Shown in pieces: positions 24,964 through 33,311 of a stretch of 64,000 bases of DNA. The notes beneath the pieces were generated by a model, which saw only the letters and a list, made by a program, of their open reading frames with translations, was not told the DNA's origin and did no database searches. The stretch spans positions 62,001 to 126,000 of the forward strand of contig NZ_DJKE01000005.1 of the NCBI RefSeq assembly GCF_002434505.1, given 5' to 3'. The position numbers and the translations under genes were made by a program. How positions within the stretch are numbered: position 1 is the first letter of the stretch; every line of letters begins with the position of its first letter. This stretch comes from Brevundimonas sp. UBA6550. GTDB lineage: Bacteria; Pseudomonadota; Alphaproteobacteria; Caulobacterales; Caulobacteraceae.

Positions 24964-27245
24964 TGCGCCTGCGCACCGCTCTGCTCGCCTTCACCCTGCT
25001 CGCCGGCTCCACGGCCGCCTGCGCCCAGACGGTCGCGCCGACCGCCGCCGTCGCGACTGCCGCGCCGATCGACCGTCACGCCCTGGTCACGCGCCACAAC
25101 GTCAGCCTGACGGCCATAGACCGCCATGCGCCGATCATGCTGGGCAACGGCGACCTGGGCTTCACCGCCGACATCACCGGGCTTCAGACCTTCCCGGAGC
25201 AGTATTCGGAACTCTCGCCCCTGCTGACCATGGCTCAATGGGCCTGGCACAGCTTTCCCAATCCGAGCGGCTATACCGAACAGGACGGCCTGATCGACGT
25301 ATCCGTGCCCGGTCGGGGCGAACAACCCTATGCCTGGATGAAGTCGTGGGACGTGGCGGAAACCCAGCCCGCCTATACCTGGCTGCGGGCCAATCCCCAT
25401 CGGTTCTCGCTCAGCCGCATCGGCCTGACCTTCGCCGACGGCAAGTCGCTGGACTTCGCCAAGGTCGCTGCAACGCGCCAGACGCTGGACCTGTGGTCCG
25501 GCGCCCTGACCAGCCGTTTCACCTATGACGGCCAACCGGTCGAGGTCGTGACCCGCGTCCATCCGACGCTGGACATGGTCATGGTCGAGATCGCCTCGCC
25601 TATGGTGGCCGCACAGGGCCTGGGCGTTCAGGTCCGCTATCCGGGCGTGAACCCCGCGATCAATCCCGATCCGACAAGCTTTGACGCCACAGGCGCGCAA
25701 AGCCTGAACATCGTCGCCTCCGACACCGGCGATGTCCACATTCGTCGCACCCTGGACGACACCACCTATTCTTCCGGCATCACCGCGTCCGGTAAGATCG
25801 AGCAGAGCGGCGCCGACGCCTTCCGCGTCGTCGCCAGCGGGCGCGACCGTCTGACCGTCATGATCCGTTTCGATCAGCAGGAGCCCGCCGAAAAAACACC
25901 CGCCTATTCAACCGGCGTGCAGGCGACCACCGCACACTGGAACGCCTTTTGGACCCAGGGCGGCGCCGTCGATTTCACGGGTTCTACCGACCCGCGCGCG
26001 GCCGAGCTGGAGCGTCGCGTGGTCCTGTCTCAATACCTGTCAGCGGTGAACGGCGCCGGCGAACTGCCGCCGCAGGAAGAGGGCCTGTTCTCAAACAGCT
26101 GGTACGGTAAGTTTCACCTGGAAATGCACCCCTGGCATTCCGGCTGGCAAGCCATATGGGGCCATCCCGACATGCTGGAGCGCAGCCTGCCCTGGTATGT
26201 CGGCAATCTGGATCACGCCCGCGCCGAGGCCGCCCGTCACCATGTGAAGGGCGCCTGGTGGCCCAAGATGGTCGGACCCGAGGGCCGCAACAGCCCCAGC
26301 CTGGTCTCGCCCTTCATCATGTGGCAGCAGCCGCATCCGATCCTGCTGGCCGAACTGGTCTGGCGCGCCGAAAAGGATCCGGCCGTGCTGGATCGATACG
26401 GCGAGGTGGTCGAGGCGACCGCCGACCTGTTGGCCTCCTGGCCCATCGAACACGACGGCCGGCTGAACCTGGGCGCGCCGATGATTCCGGCTCAGGAAAA
26501 CTACGATCCCCTGACCACGGTGAACCCGACCTTCGAGGTCGAGTATTTCCGCTGGGCGCTGGAAACCGCTCAGGCTTGGCGCGAACGCAAGGGCCAGGCC
26601 CGCCGCGCCGACTGGGATCAGGCCCTGGCCAAGATCGCGCCGCCGCCGATGAAGAACGGGCTGTATCTGCCGGTCGAAAGCGTGCCGGACTTCTGGGAAA
26701 CGGCCATGTCCGACGCCTGCCGCAGGCACGCGGCGGCGGCCCAGTGCAAGAACCGCGACCATCCCTCCTTCCTGATGGCCTATGGCTTCATCCCCGGCGC
26801 GCGGATCGATACCGCCGCCATGCGTCGCACCTTCGAGGCGGTGGAGCAGAACTGGGACGTGCGTCAGACCTGGGGCTGGGATTTCCCGATGATGGCGATG
26901 ACGGCGGCCCGTATCGGCGAACCGGACAAGGCGGTGGACTGGCTGTTCGCTGACCTGAAGAACAATCAGTGGGGCGTGACCGGCATGACCCCGCGCGTTC
27001 ACCTGGACGAACACGCCGACGAACTGGTCCCCGTTTCGGCCGGCGCCGGCGGCGTGACGATGGCGGTCAATCCCGATGGTCCCGGCTATCGCCGCGCCGC
27101 CGAGACCTATTTTCCATCCAACGGATCGCTGCTGATGGCCGTCGGCCTGATGGCGGCGGGCTGGGACGGGTCCAGCGGTCATGCCCCGGGCTTTCCCAAG
27201 GACGGCTGGACCGTCCGGGTCGAGGGCCTGACTCCGGCACCGTAA
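24960..27245 (+). CDS. Exported six-hairpin glycosidase-like protein, unclassified
   Basis: 761 residues. ATG 24960 overlaps the fucP-like stop (ATGATG; the second ATG is equally possible). A signal peptide (LRTALLAFTLLAGSTAACAQ) with a Cys at a lipobox-like position precedes an N-terminal beta-sandwich region (GNGDLGFTADITGLQTF) and a C-terminal (alpha/alpha)6-type domain (SNSWYGKFHLEMHPWHSGWQ, SPFIMWQQPHPILLAEL, WETAMSDACR). The layout resembles GH65/GH95-type barrels, but I cannot place it in a family. Carboxylates near FHLEMHP and IPAQENYDP are candidate catalytic residues. Sitting between the rhamnose transporter and PL22, it may free rhamnose or another sugar from pectic side chains. 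Confidence 0.7.
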   Translation: MMRLRTALLAFTLLAGSTAACAQTVAPTAAVATAAPIDRHALVTRHNVSLTAIDRHAPIMLGNGDLGFTADITGLQTFPEQYSELSPLLTMAQWAWHSFPNPSGYTEQDGLIDVSVPGRGEQPYAWMKSWDVAETQPAYTWLRANPHRFSLSRIGLTFADGKSLDFAKVAATRQTLDLWSGALTSRFTYDGQPVEVVTRVHPTLDMVMVEIASPMVAAQGLGVQVRYPGVNPAINPDPTSFDATGAQSLNIVASDTGDVHIRRTLDDTTYSSGITASGKIEQSGADAFRVVASGRDRLTVMIRFDQQEPAEKTPAYSTGVQATTAHWNAFWTQGGAVDFTGSTDPRAAELERRVVLSQYLSAVNGAGELPPQEEGLFSNSWYGKFHLEMHPWHSGWQAIWGHPDMLERSLPWYVGNLDHARAEAARHHVKGAWWPKMVGPEGRNSPSLVSPFIMWQQPHPILLAELVWRAEKDPAVLDRYGEVVEATADLLASWPIEHDGRLNLGAPMIPAQENYDPLTTVNPTFEVEYFRWALETAQAWRERKGQARRADWDQALAKIAPPPMKNGLYLPVESVPDFWETAMSDACRRHAAAAQCKNRDHPSFLMAYGFIPGARIDTAAMRRTFEAVEQNWDVRQTWGWDFPMMAMTAARIGEPDKAVDWLFADLKNNQWGVTGMTPRVHLDEHADELVPVSAGAGGVTMAVNPDGPGYRRAAETYFPSNGSLLMAVGLMAAGWDGSSGHAPGFPKDGWTVRVEGLTPAP

Positions 27246-27270
27246 ATATACAGAACTTGGAGGAACGCCC

Positions 27271-28725
27271 ATGACGACCTCGAGACGCACCGCCCTGAAG
27301 GCGCTGTTCGCGGCCCCCGCCGTCGGCGCCTTCGCCACAACCACCGTCCAGGCCCAGCCGGCCACGTCCGCAGCATCGCCCGCGCCGGGCCAGGCTCCGG
27401 TCTGGCCCGCGCCCAACACCGCGCCGCCCTCGATCCAGGAGACGCCGGTCGAGCGGCCGCGCTGGGACGGCCCCGTGCCGACCGAGTGGGTCGACCCCAA
27501 GACCGGACACCGCATCCGCCGCGTCTCGCCTGACGGGGGCGGCGGAAAGCCCTATTTCTACAAGAACATGTTCCTGCCGCCCAAGGCTGGCGCGCCCGAC
27601 CTGATGGTCATTTCGACGCCCCAGGGCATCTCGACCGTCGATCTGGCGACCTGGGCTGTCAGCGTCCTGGTCCCCGACCACGATGCCGACCTGATGTTCA
27701 CCGGCCGCAAAGGTCGCAACGTCTATTATTCCGTGACCGCGCCCGGCGACGGCCAACTGATGGACCGGGCCAAAACCCTGTTCGTCATCGACGCCGACAC
27801 CAAACAGAGGCGTGAAATCGGCCGGATCCCGAACGGCCAGATCAACTCGGTCAACGCCGACGAGACCCTGCTTCTGGGCTTTGTCGCCTATGACAGCCAG
27901 CCGCTTCAGCCGACCGTGCCCGACCCGCGCAACCGCCGTTTCGACCAGGCGGAATACGAAGCCAACGGGCCGGACGGCAAACCGCTGAACTTCGCCCGCG
28001 CCAAGGGCGTGCGTATGCTTCAGCGCTGGGCCGCCGGCTATCCGATGGAAATCTTCGTCATCGATCTGGCGACGGGCGAACGCCGCGTGATCCACAAGAC
28101 CACCGAATGGATCGGCCACACCCAGTTCTCGCCGACCGATCCGCAGCAGATCATCTTCTGCCACGAAGGCCCCTGGCACCGCGTGGACCGGATGTGGGCC
28201 ATCCGCGCCGACGGCACGGGCCTGAGGAAGACCCACCAGCGGACGATGAACTTCGAAATCTTCGGTCACGAATGGTTCAGCCCGGACGGCAAACAGGTGC
28301 TCTATGATCTGCAGACCCCGCGCGGCCAGGTCTTCTGGGTCGCGTCGGTCGATCTGGAGACGGGGCGCCGCGTCTATCGACGGGTCGAGCAGAACGACTG
28401 GTCCGTCCACTATAACGTCTCGCCGGATGGAAGCCTGTTCGCCGGCGATGGCGGCGACGGCGACATGGTCGCCCATGCGCCCGACGGCAAATGGATCGTC
28501 CTGCTGCGGCCCGAACCGATCGTCGACGCCGATCCGTCCAGCGACAAGGACGACCAGATTTTCGTGGAATATCTGCGCTCGGAACGTCTGGCGGACCTGT
28601 CGAACCACGATTACCGGCTGGAGCCCAACCTGACCTTCACGCCGGACGCCAAATGGATCGTCTTCGTGTCGAACATGCACGGCGCCAATCACGTTTATGC
28701 GGTCGAAGTGGCGCGCAAAAGCTAA
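27271..28725 (+). CDS. ogl: Oligogalacturonate lyase, family PL22, with export signal
   Basis: 484 residues; TTGGAGG precedes ATG 27271. Seven-bladed propeller pattern with PL22 marks: WIGHTQFSPTDPQQIIFCHE, GPWHRVDRMWAIRADGTG, FGHEWFSPDGKQVLYDLQ (metal-ligand His) and DWSVHYNVSPDGSLFAGDGG. It cleaves di- and trigalacturonate and their unsaturated forms to monomers by beta-elimination, with Mn2+ or a similar metal. Classical Ogl is cytoplasmic, but this one begins MTTSRRTALKALFAAPAVGA ... VQAQ, a Tat-like signal, followed by a Pro/Ala-rich linker to about residue 60. It ends the long plus-strand run begun by rhmD, 25 bp after the glycosidase. Confidence 0.9.
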   Translation: MTTSRRTALKALFAAPAVGAFATTTVQAQPATSAASPAPGQAPVWPAPNTAPPSIQETPVERPRWDGPVPTEWVDPKTGHRIRRVSPDGGGGKPYFYKNMFLPPKAGAPDLMVISTPQGISTVDLATWAVSVLVPDHDADLMFTGRKGRNVYYSVTAPGDGQLMDRAKTLFVIDADTKQRREIGRIPNGQINSVNADETLLLGFVAYDSQPLQPTVPDPRNRRFDQAEYEANGPDGKPLNFARAKGVRMLQRWAAGYPMEIFVIDLATGERRVIHKTTEWIGHTQFSPTDPQQIIFCHEGPWHRVDRMWAIRADGTGLRKTHQRTMNFEIFGHEWFSPDGKQVLYDLQTPRGQVFWVASVDLETGRRVYRRVEQNDWSVHYNVSPDGSLFAGDGGDGDMVAHAPDGKWIVLLRPEPIVDADPSSDKDDQIFVEYLRSERLADLSNHDYRLEPNLTFTPDAKWIVFVSNMHGANHVYAVEVARKS

Positions 28726-28816
28726 ACGCCATCGGCAACTCATCCATACAAATCATCTGAATTATAGAGGTTTTGGCGCGGACTTGATCGCGACTGCCGG
28801 GTTCGGAACGAGGCTG

Positions 28817-28843
28817 GTTGCAAAATACGGGAAGCTGTTGCAA
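28817..28843. promoter_or_regulatory. Tandem GTTGCAA repeats before receptor 2
   Basis: GTTGCAAAATACGG (28817) and GTTGCAATAAACGG (28837) match at 12 of 14 bases and are spaced 20 bp, close to two helical turns. They lie 90-117 bp upstream of the receptor start, where an activator could bind. Nature unknown. Confidence 0.35.
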
Positions 28844-28891
28844 TAAACGGCACGTCGCCAATCCGATTATGCGCGACAGCGTACCAAAAAA

Positions 28892-28905
28892 TGACACCGG
28901 TGCCA
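28892..28905. promoter_or_regulatory. Putative LacI-family operator 5
   Basis: TGACACCGGTGCCA, only 28 bp before the chosen start of receptor 2, so a bound repressor would sit at or after the transcription start. Confidence 0.7.
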
Positions 28906-28933
28906 GATGATCGCCGGGATGGGGAGAGAAGGA

Positions 28934-31720
28934 ATGCGACGGACCAATACCCGGACTCTGTGCGCCGTTGGCGTATCCCTGGCGGCCATGATGGGGGCAA
29001 AGGCAGCGGTGGCGCAGACCGCCCCGGCCCCTCAAGCTGCAGCGCAGGATGTCGCTCAGGATGACGGCGCCGCCACGGTCGACGACATCGTCGTCACTGG
29101 CTTCCGCTCCAGCCTGCAGCAGGCGCTGAGCATCAAGCGCCGCGAGGCCGGCGCCGTCGACGCCATCCTGGCCGAGGACATGGCCGACTTCCCCGACCAG
29201 AACCTGGCCGAGGCCATTCAGCGCCTGCCCGGCGTGACTATCGACCGCGTCAATGGTCAGGGCACGACGATCTCGGTTCGCGGCCTGGGCTCCGACTTCA
29301 CCCGCACGCGCATCAACGGTCTGGAGGCCCAGGCCGCGTCGGGCGGCAATCGCAACCGCAGCTTCGACTTTTCGATGTTCGCGTCCGAGCTGTTCAACAG
29401 CATCAAGGTCCGCAAGACCCAGTCGGCCGAGATCGAAGAAGGCTCGCTGGGCGCCACCGTCGATCTGCAGACCGGCCGCCCCCTGGATTTCGGCGGCAGC
29501 GGCCTGAACTCCGCCCTGTCGGTGCAGGCGTCGTACAACGACCTGTCTGAAAAGACCGTGCCCCGTCTCGCCGGCCTGCTGAGCTGGTCGAACGAGGACC
29601 GCACCTTCGGCGCCCTGATCTCTGTCGCCTACTCCGAGCGTTCGCCCATTCTGGGCAGCTTCAACACGACGCGCTGGCAGTCCGGCGCGATCAATCCGCC
29701 CATCCCTGCCGGCAAGTCCCGCGCCGACTATCCCAACTACCCCTACGGCCTGGGCCAGAACTTCGCGAGTTGCATCCCCTGCACCACGACGGCGCAGCGC
29801 GACGCCCTGCTCAGCGCCTATTACCCACGCATCCCTCGCTACACTTTGGGCAATACTCAGGAAGATCGCCTGGGCATGACGGGCGCGCTGCAATGGCGGC
29901 CGAGCGACCGCACCGAGGCCGTGCTGGACGTGTTGTGGTCGCGCTTCAACTCGGAACTGGAAAGCCCGAACATCGAGGCCTGGGCTTTCAGCCGCGCCAA
30001 CGTCAACAACGTGGTGGTGCGCGACTATGCGATCGACGCCGAGAAGAACATTCTGTCGTATGGCGTCTTCGACAACATGCTGGTTCGCGCCGAGAACGGC
30101 TTCACACGCAACGAAAGCAACTTCTATCAGGCGTCGCTAAACGTGCGACACGACTTCACCGATCGCCTGCACGGCAATCTGAAGGTCGGCGCCAACCGGT
30201 CGGAAGCCCGCACGCCGCTGAACGTCGCCTATGCCTTCGAGGCCGCGGGCGTGAACGGTTACACGTTCGACTTCCGAGAGAATGATCGCGCGCCGCGCAT
30301 CAACTATGGCTTCGACGTCACGTCGGGTCAGCGCTTCACCCTAGTCAATGCGACGCGCAGCAATGGCGGCGGCAACTTCGATAACAAGGTCGGCGCCGGC
30401 TCGCTTGCCTACGACTGGTCCGACTCGCTGACCTTCAAGGCGGGGGGTGAATATCGCACCTATGGCTTCGAGACCTTCGGCCTGACGCGCACCAAGACCA
30501 ATCCGACCGGCGCGGATCGCCTGACGGGCGTCGACAGCATCGGCCGGGTCGTCAGCATCGGCGACGGGGTCAAGGCCGGCGCCGGCTCCGACCTCAGCTT
30601 CATCGTCCCGGACATCTCGAAGATCGCGAACTTCCTGAGCTTCTATGACGATCCGCTGGTGGCCAACCGCAGCGAGCGCGAGGTGGACGAAACGGACAAG
30701 GGCATCTTCGTTCAGGCCGACTTCAACACGACGGTCGCTGGCATGGTCCTGCGCGGCAACGCCGGCATTCGCTACGCCCAGACCGAGGTTACGGCCAAGG
30801 GTTGGCAGACCATCGCCGTCGGCACGCCGCCGGTCACGACCTATGATTACGTCACGACCGAAAACGACTATGACGACGTGCTTCCGTCCTTCAACCTGGC
30901 GCTGGAGCCGCGCGAGGACCTCGTCATCCGCCTGGGGGCCGCGAAGGTGATGTCGCGCCCGACGCTGGGTGACCTGACGCCGGGCGGCAGCGTTTCGCCG
31001 ACGACCCGAACCGTTTCTTACGGCAACCCGCTGCTCGATCCGTTCCGCGCCACCAACTACGACTTTTCGGTCGAGTGGTATTTCCAGAACGAAGGCCTGC
31101 TGGCCGGCGCCGTCTTCTACAAGGACATCGACAGCTTCATCACCTCGGAGACGGTGGGCATCCCTTACAACCAGTTGGGCTTGCCCAACGAGTTGCTGCA
31201 GGGCGCGGCCAACCCGACCGACATCTTCCAGGTCACCCGTCGCCTGAACGGCGCAGGCGGGGCGTTGAAGGGTATCGAGATCCAATACCAGCAGCCCTTC
31301 ACCTTCCTGCCCGGTCTGTGGTCGAACTTCGGCTTCACCGGCAACGTCACCTGGGTCGATTCTGAGGTCAGCTATGGCACGGCCGGCAAGAACCGCCTGA
31401 CCGGTCAGTCGAAGAACACTGCCAACGCCACCCTCTATTATGAGGACGGACCCTTCCAGGCCCGCGTCTCGGTGGCGCACCGCAGCCAGTATCTGTTGTC
31501 CTTCCCCGGTGCGAACGGCAACTCCGAAGAGGGCGTCAACGACACGACCAACATCGACGCCTCCATGTCTTACGAGTTCACGCCGAACCTGACCTTCTCG
31601 CTCGAAGGCATCAACCTGACCGATGAATACACTGATCGCTATGTCGACGTGACGGACCGCGTGTCCGACTACCGTCACACCGGCCGCGAGATCGCCGTGG
31701 GATTGCGCTGGAAGTACTGA
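28934..31720 (+). CDS. TonB-dependent receptor 2 (carbohydrate type)
   Basis: About 928 residues. ATG 28934 is chosen because GGGGAGAGAAGG lies just before it; an ATG at 28907 adds residues unlike a signal peptide and abuts the operator. The signal (TRTLCAVGVSLAAMMGAKAA ... AVAQ), VDDIVVTG box, plug (DFPDQNLAEAIQRLPGVTID; GTTISVRGLGSDFTRTRING) and barrel ending in LRWKY are all present. No STN domain. It is the same receptor type as the one at 2102-4963. Probable import of pectic oligosaccharides. An intrinsic terminator follows. Confidence 0.9.
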   Translation: MRRTNTRTLCAVGVSLAAMMGAKAAVAQTAPAPQAAAQDVAQDDGAATVDDIVVTGFRSSLQQALSIKRREAGAVDAILAEDMADFPDQNLAEAIQRLPGVTIDRVNGQGTTISVRGLGSDFTRTRINGLEAQAASGGNRNRSFDFSMFASELFNSIKVRKTQSAEIEEGSLGATVDLQTGRPLDFGGSGLNSALSVQASYNDLSEKTVPRLAGLLSWSNEDRTFGALISVAYSERSPILGSFNTTRWQSGAINPPIPAGKSRADYPNYPYGLGQNFASCIPCTTTAQRDALLSAYYPRIPRYTLGNTQEDRLGMTGALQWRPSDRTEAVLDVLWSRFNSELESPNIEAWAFSRANVNNVVVRDYAIDAEKNILSYGVFDNMLVRAENGFTRNESNFYQASLNVRHDFTDRLHGNLKVGANRSEARTPLNVAYAFEAAGVNGYTFDFRENDRAPRINYGFDVTSGQRFTLVNATRSNGGGNFDNKVGAGSLAYDWSDSLTFKAGGEYRTYGFETFGLTRTKTNPTGADRLTGVDSIGRVVSIGDGVKAGAGSDLSFIVPDISKIANFLSFYDDPLVANRSEREVDETDKGIFVQADFNTTVAGMVLRGNAGIRYAQTEVTAKGWQTIAVGTPPVTTYDYVTTENDYDDVLPSFNLALEPREDLVIRLGAAKVMSRPTLGDLTPGGSVSPTTRTVSYGNPLLDPFRATNYDFSVEWYFQNEGLLAGAVFYKDIDSFITSETVGIPYNQLGLPNELLQGAANPTDIFQVTRRLNGAGGALKGIEIQYQQPFTFLPGLWSNFGFTGNVTWVDSEVSYGTAGKNRLTGQSKNTANATLYYEDGPFQARVSVAHRSQYLLSFPGANGNSEEGVNDTTNIDASMSYEFTPNLTFSLEGINLTDEYTDRYVDVTDRVSDYRHTGREIAVGLRWKY

Positions 31721-31755
31721 GCTTCCCTCCCTGACGCCTCCAGCGTGATAAACTA

Positions 31756-31790
31756 AAGGCCCGGAGCGAACCGCTCCGGGCCTTCTTTTC
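31756..31790. terminator. Bidirectional rho-independent terminator
   Basis: AAGGCCCGGAGCG (31756-31768) pairs exactly with CGCTCCGGGCCTT (31772-31784) around a 3-base loop, followed by CTTTTC. On the other strand the stem is followed by TTAGTTT. It separates receptor 2 from the convergent uxaA. Confidence 0.85.
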
Positions 31791-31808
31791 TGAAGATCGC
31801 CCAACCTA

Positions 31809-33308
31809 TCAGAGATAGGCGCCGACCTGCCAAGGCACGAACTCGTTGTCGCCGATGCCGAGCGCTTCGGATTTGGACGGTTCGCCCGAGGCGACATCCA
31901 GCATCTTTCGAAAGATGACCGCGCCGACCTCGGCCAGGCTGGTTCCGGTCACGACGGGCGAGGCGTCGATGTCCATGTCCTCGTCCATCCATTGCGCCAG
32001 TTTGGCGTTGGAGGCGATCTTGATCGACGGCGCGGGCTTGGCGCCGAAGACCGAACCTCGCCCCGTCGTGAAGACGATCAGATTGGCGCCCGAGGCGATC
32101 TGGCCCGTGGCCGAACAGGGATCATAGCCGGGGCTGTCCATGAAGGTCAGGCCCGCCGTGGTCAGCGGCTCGGCATAGCCGATCACGTCGTTCAGCGGCG
32201 TCGAACCCGACTTGGCCACCGCGCCCAGCGACTTCTCCAGGATGGTGGTCAGGCCGCCCTTCAGATTGCCGGGCGAAGGATTGTTGTTCAGCTCCATCTG
32301 GTGACGGTCGGCATAGTCGCGCCACCAGGCCAGACGCGCGTTCAGCTTGTCCGCCACGTCCTGCGACACTGCGCGCCGCAGCAGCAGGTGTTCGGCGCCC
32401 CAGATCTCGGGCGTTTCCGACAGCATGGCCGATCCGCCGTGGGCGACCAGCAGGTCCACCGCCGCGCCAAGCGCCGGATTGGCCGTGACGCCGGACCAGC
32501 CGTCCGAACCGCCGCACTGAAGCCCGACGGTAAGGTGGGATGCGGAGACAGGCCGGCGCTCGATCTTGGCCGCCTCGGCGACCAGTTCACGCACAATCTC
32601 AACGCCGGCCTCGATGGCGCGCGCGGCGCCGCCGGCCTCCTGGATGGTCAGGGTGCGCAGGTGCGGGCCAGCTTCCAGCCCTTCGTTGGCCAGCCACGCG
32701 GGGATCTGATTGGCCTCGCACCCCAGGCCGACGATCAGGATGGAGTGGAAGTTCGGGTGACGGGCATAACCGGCCAGCGTCCGCTGCAGCAGGGTCACGT
32801 CGCTGCTGAGCGAAGACCCGCCGCACCCGCCCTGATGGGTGAAGGCCACCACGCCGTCGACGCCTGCCGGCAGGCTGGCGTTCGGGAAGGCGTCGGCGAT
32901 GCGGCGCGCGACGGTGGCCGAACAATTCACGCTGGTCAGGACGCCGATGTAGTTGCGGGTGCCGACACGGCCGTCCGGCCGGACGATGCCGTGGAAGGTC
33001 GCGTTCGACAGCGACGCGGGCGGACGCAGATCGGCGCCGACCTCAGCCTCGCGCCCGTCCTCGGCCATGGCCAGGTTGTGAACGTGGACATGATCCCCGG
33101 CGGCGATGGCAATCTGCGCACGGCCAATGACCTGGCCATAGCGGCGAACTAGACCGCCCTTTTCCACCGCATGGCGTGCGATCTTGTGCCCGGTCGCGAT
33201 GTCGGCGCGCGCCGCCGCGTTCAGACCATCGGGCGTTTCGCCGGTCGCAATGTCATCCAGAGCGATGGCGACGTCGTCGGCGGGGTTGAGGATCAAGACG
33301 CGGGACAT
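31809..33308 (-). CDS. uxaA: Altronate dehydratase
   Basis: 499 residues. An N-terminal SAF domain (about residues 1-85, ending AIAAGDHVHVHNLAM) joins the UxaA catalytic part: GTRNYIGVLTSVNCSATVAR, FTHQGGCGGSS with a conserved Cys, LGCEANQ, and QCGGSDGWSGVTANPALG. It dehydrates D-altronate to 2-keto-3-deoxygluconate, using Fe2+ or another metal, and so joins KdgK. ATG 33308 is preceded by CAGGGGAG. The upstream dehydrogenase gene ends 3 bp before it. Last gene of the uxaC unit. Confidence 0.93.
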   Translation of the reverse strand: MSRVLILNPADDVAIALDDIATGETPDGLNAAARADIATGHKIARHAVEKGGLVRRYGQVIGRAQIAIAAGDHVHVHNLAMAEDGREAEVGADLRPPASLSNATFHGIVRPDGRVGTRNYIGVLTSVNCSATVARRIADAFPNASLPAGVDGVVAFTHQGGCGGSSLSSDVTLLQRTLAGYARHPNFHSILIVGLGCEANQIPAWLANEGLEAGPHLRTLTIQEAGGAARAIEAGVEIVRELVAEAAKIERRPVSASHLTVGLQCGGSDGWSGVTANPALGAAVDLLVAHGGSAMLSETPEIWGAEHLLLRRAVSQDVADKLNARLAWWRDYADRHQMELNNNPSPGNLKGGLTTILEKSLGAVAKSGSTPLNDVIGYAEPLTTAGLTFMDSPGYDPCSATGQIASGANLIVFTTGRGSVFGAKPAPSIKIASNAKLAQWMDEDMDIDASPVVTGTSLAEVGAVIFRKMLDVASGEPSKSEALGIGDNEFVPWQVGAYL

Positions 33309-33311
33309 GGA

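Noticed and set aside
22773..27245. A single 1490-codon open frame spanning lactonase, transporter and glycosidase
   Set aside because: Only the last 761 codons show family features and a signal peptide. The upstream part is a GC-driven shadow of two well-supported genes in other frames, so it is not a fusion.
28726..28891. Possible riboswitch or small RNA before receptor 2
   Set aside because: No stable conserved fold stands out; the region is better explained by repeats and an operator.
30341..31897. 518-codon frame antisense to receptor 2
   Set aside because: Composition is typical of a shadow frame and it crosses the terminator at 31756-31790.
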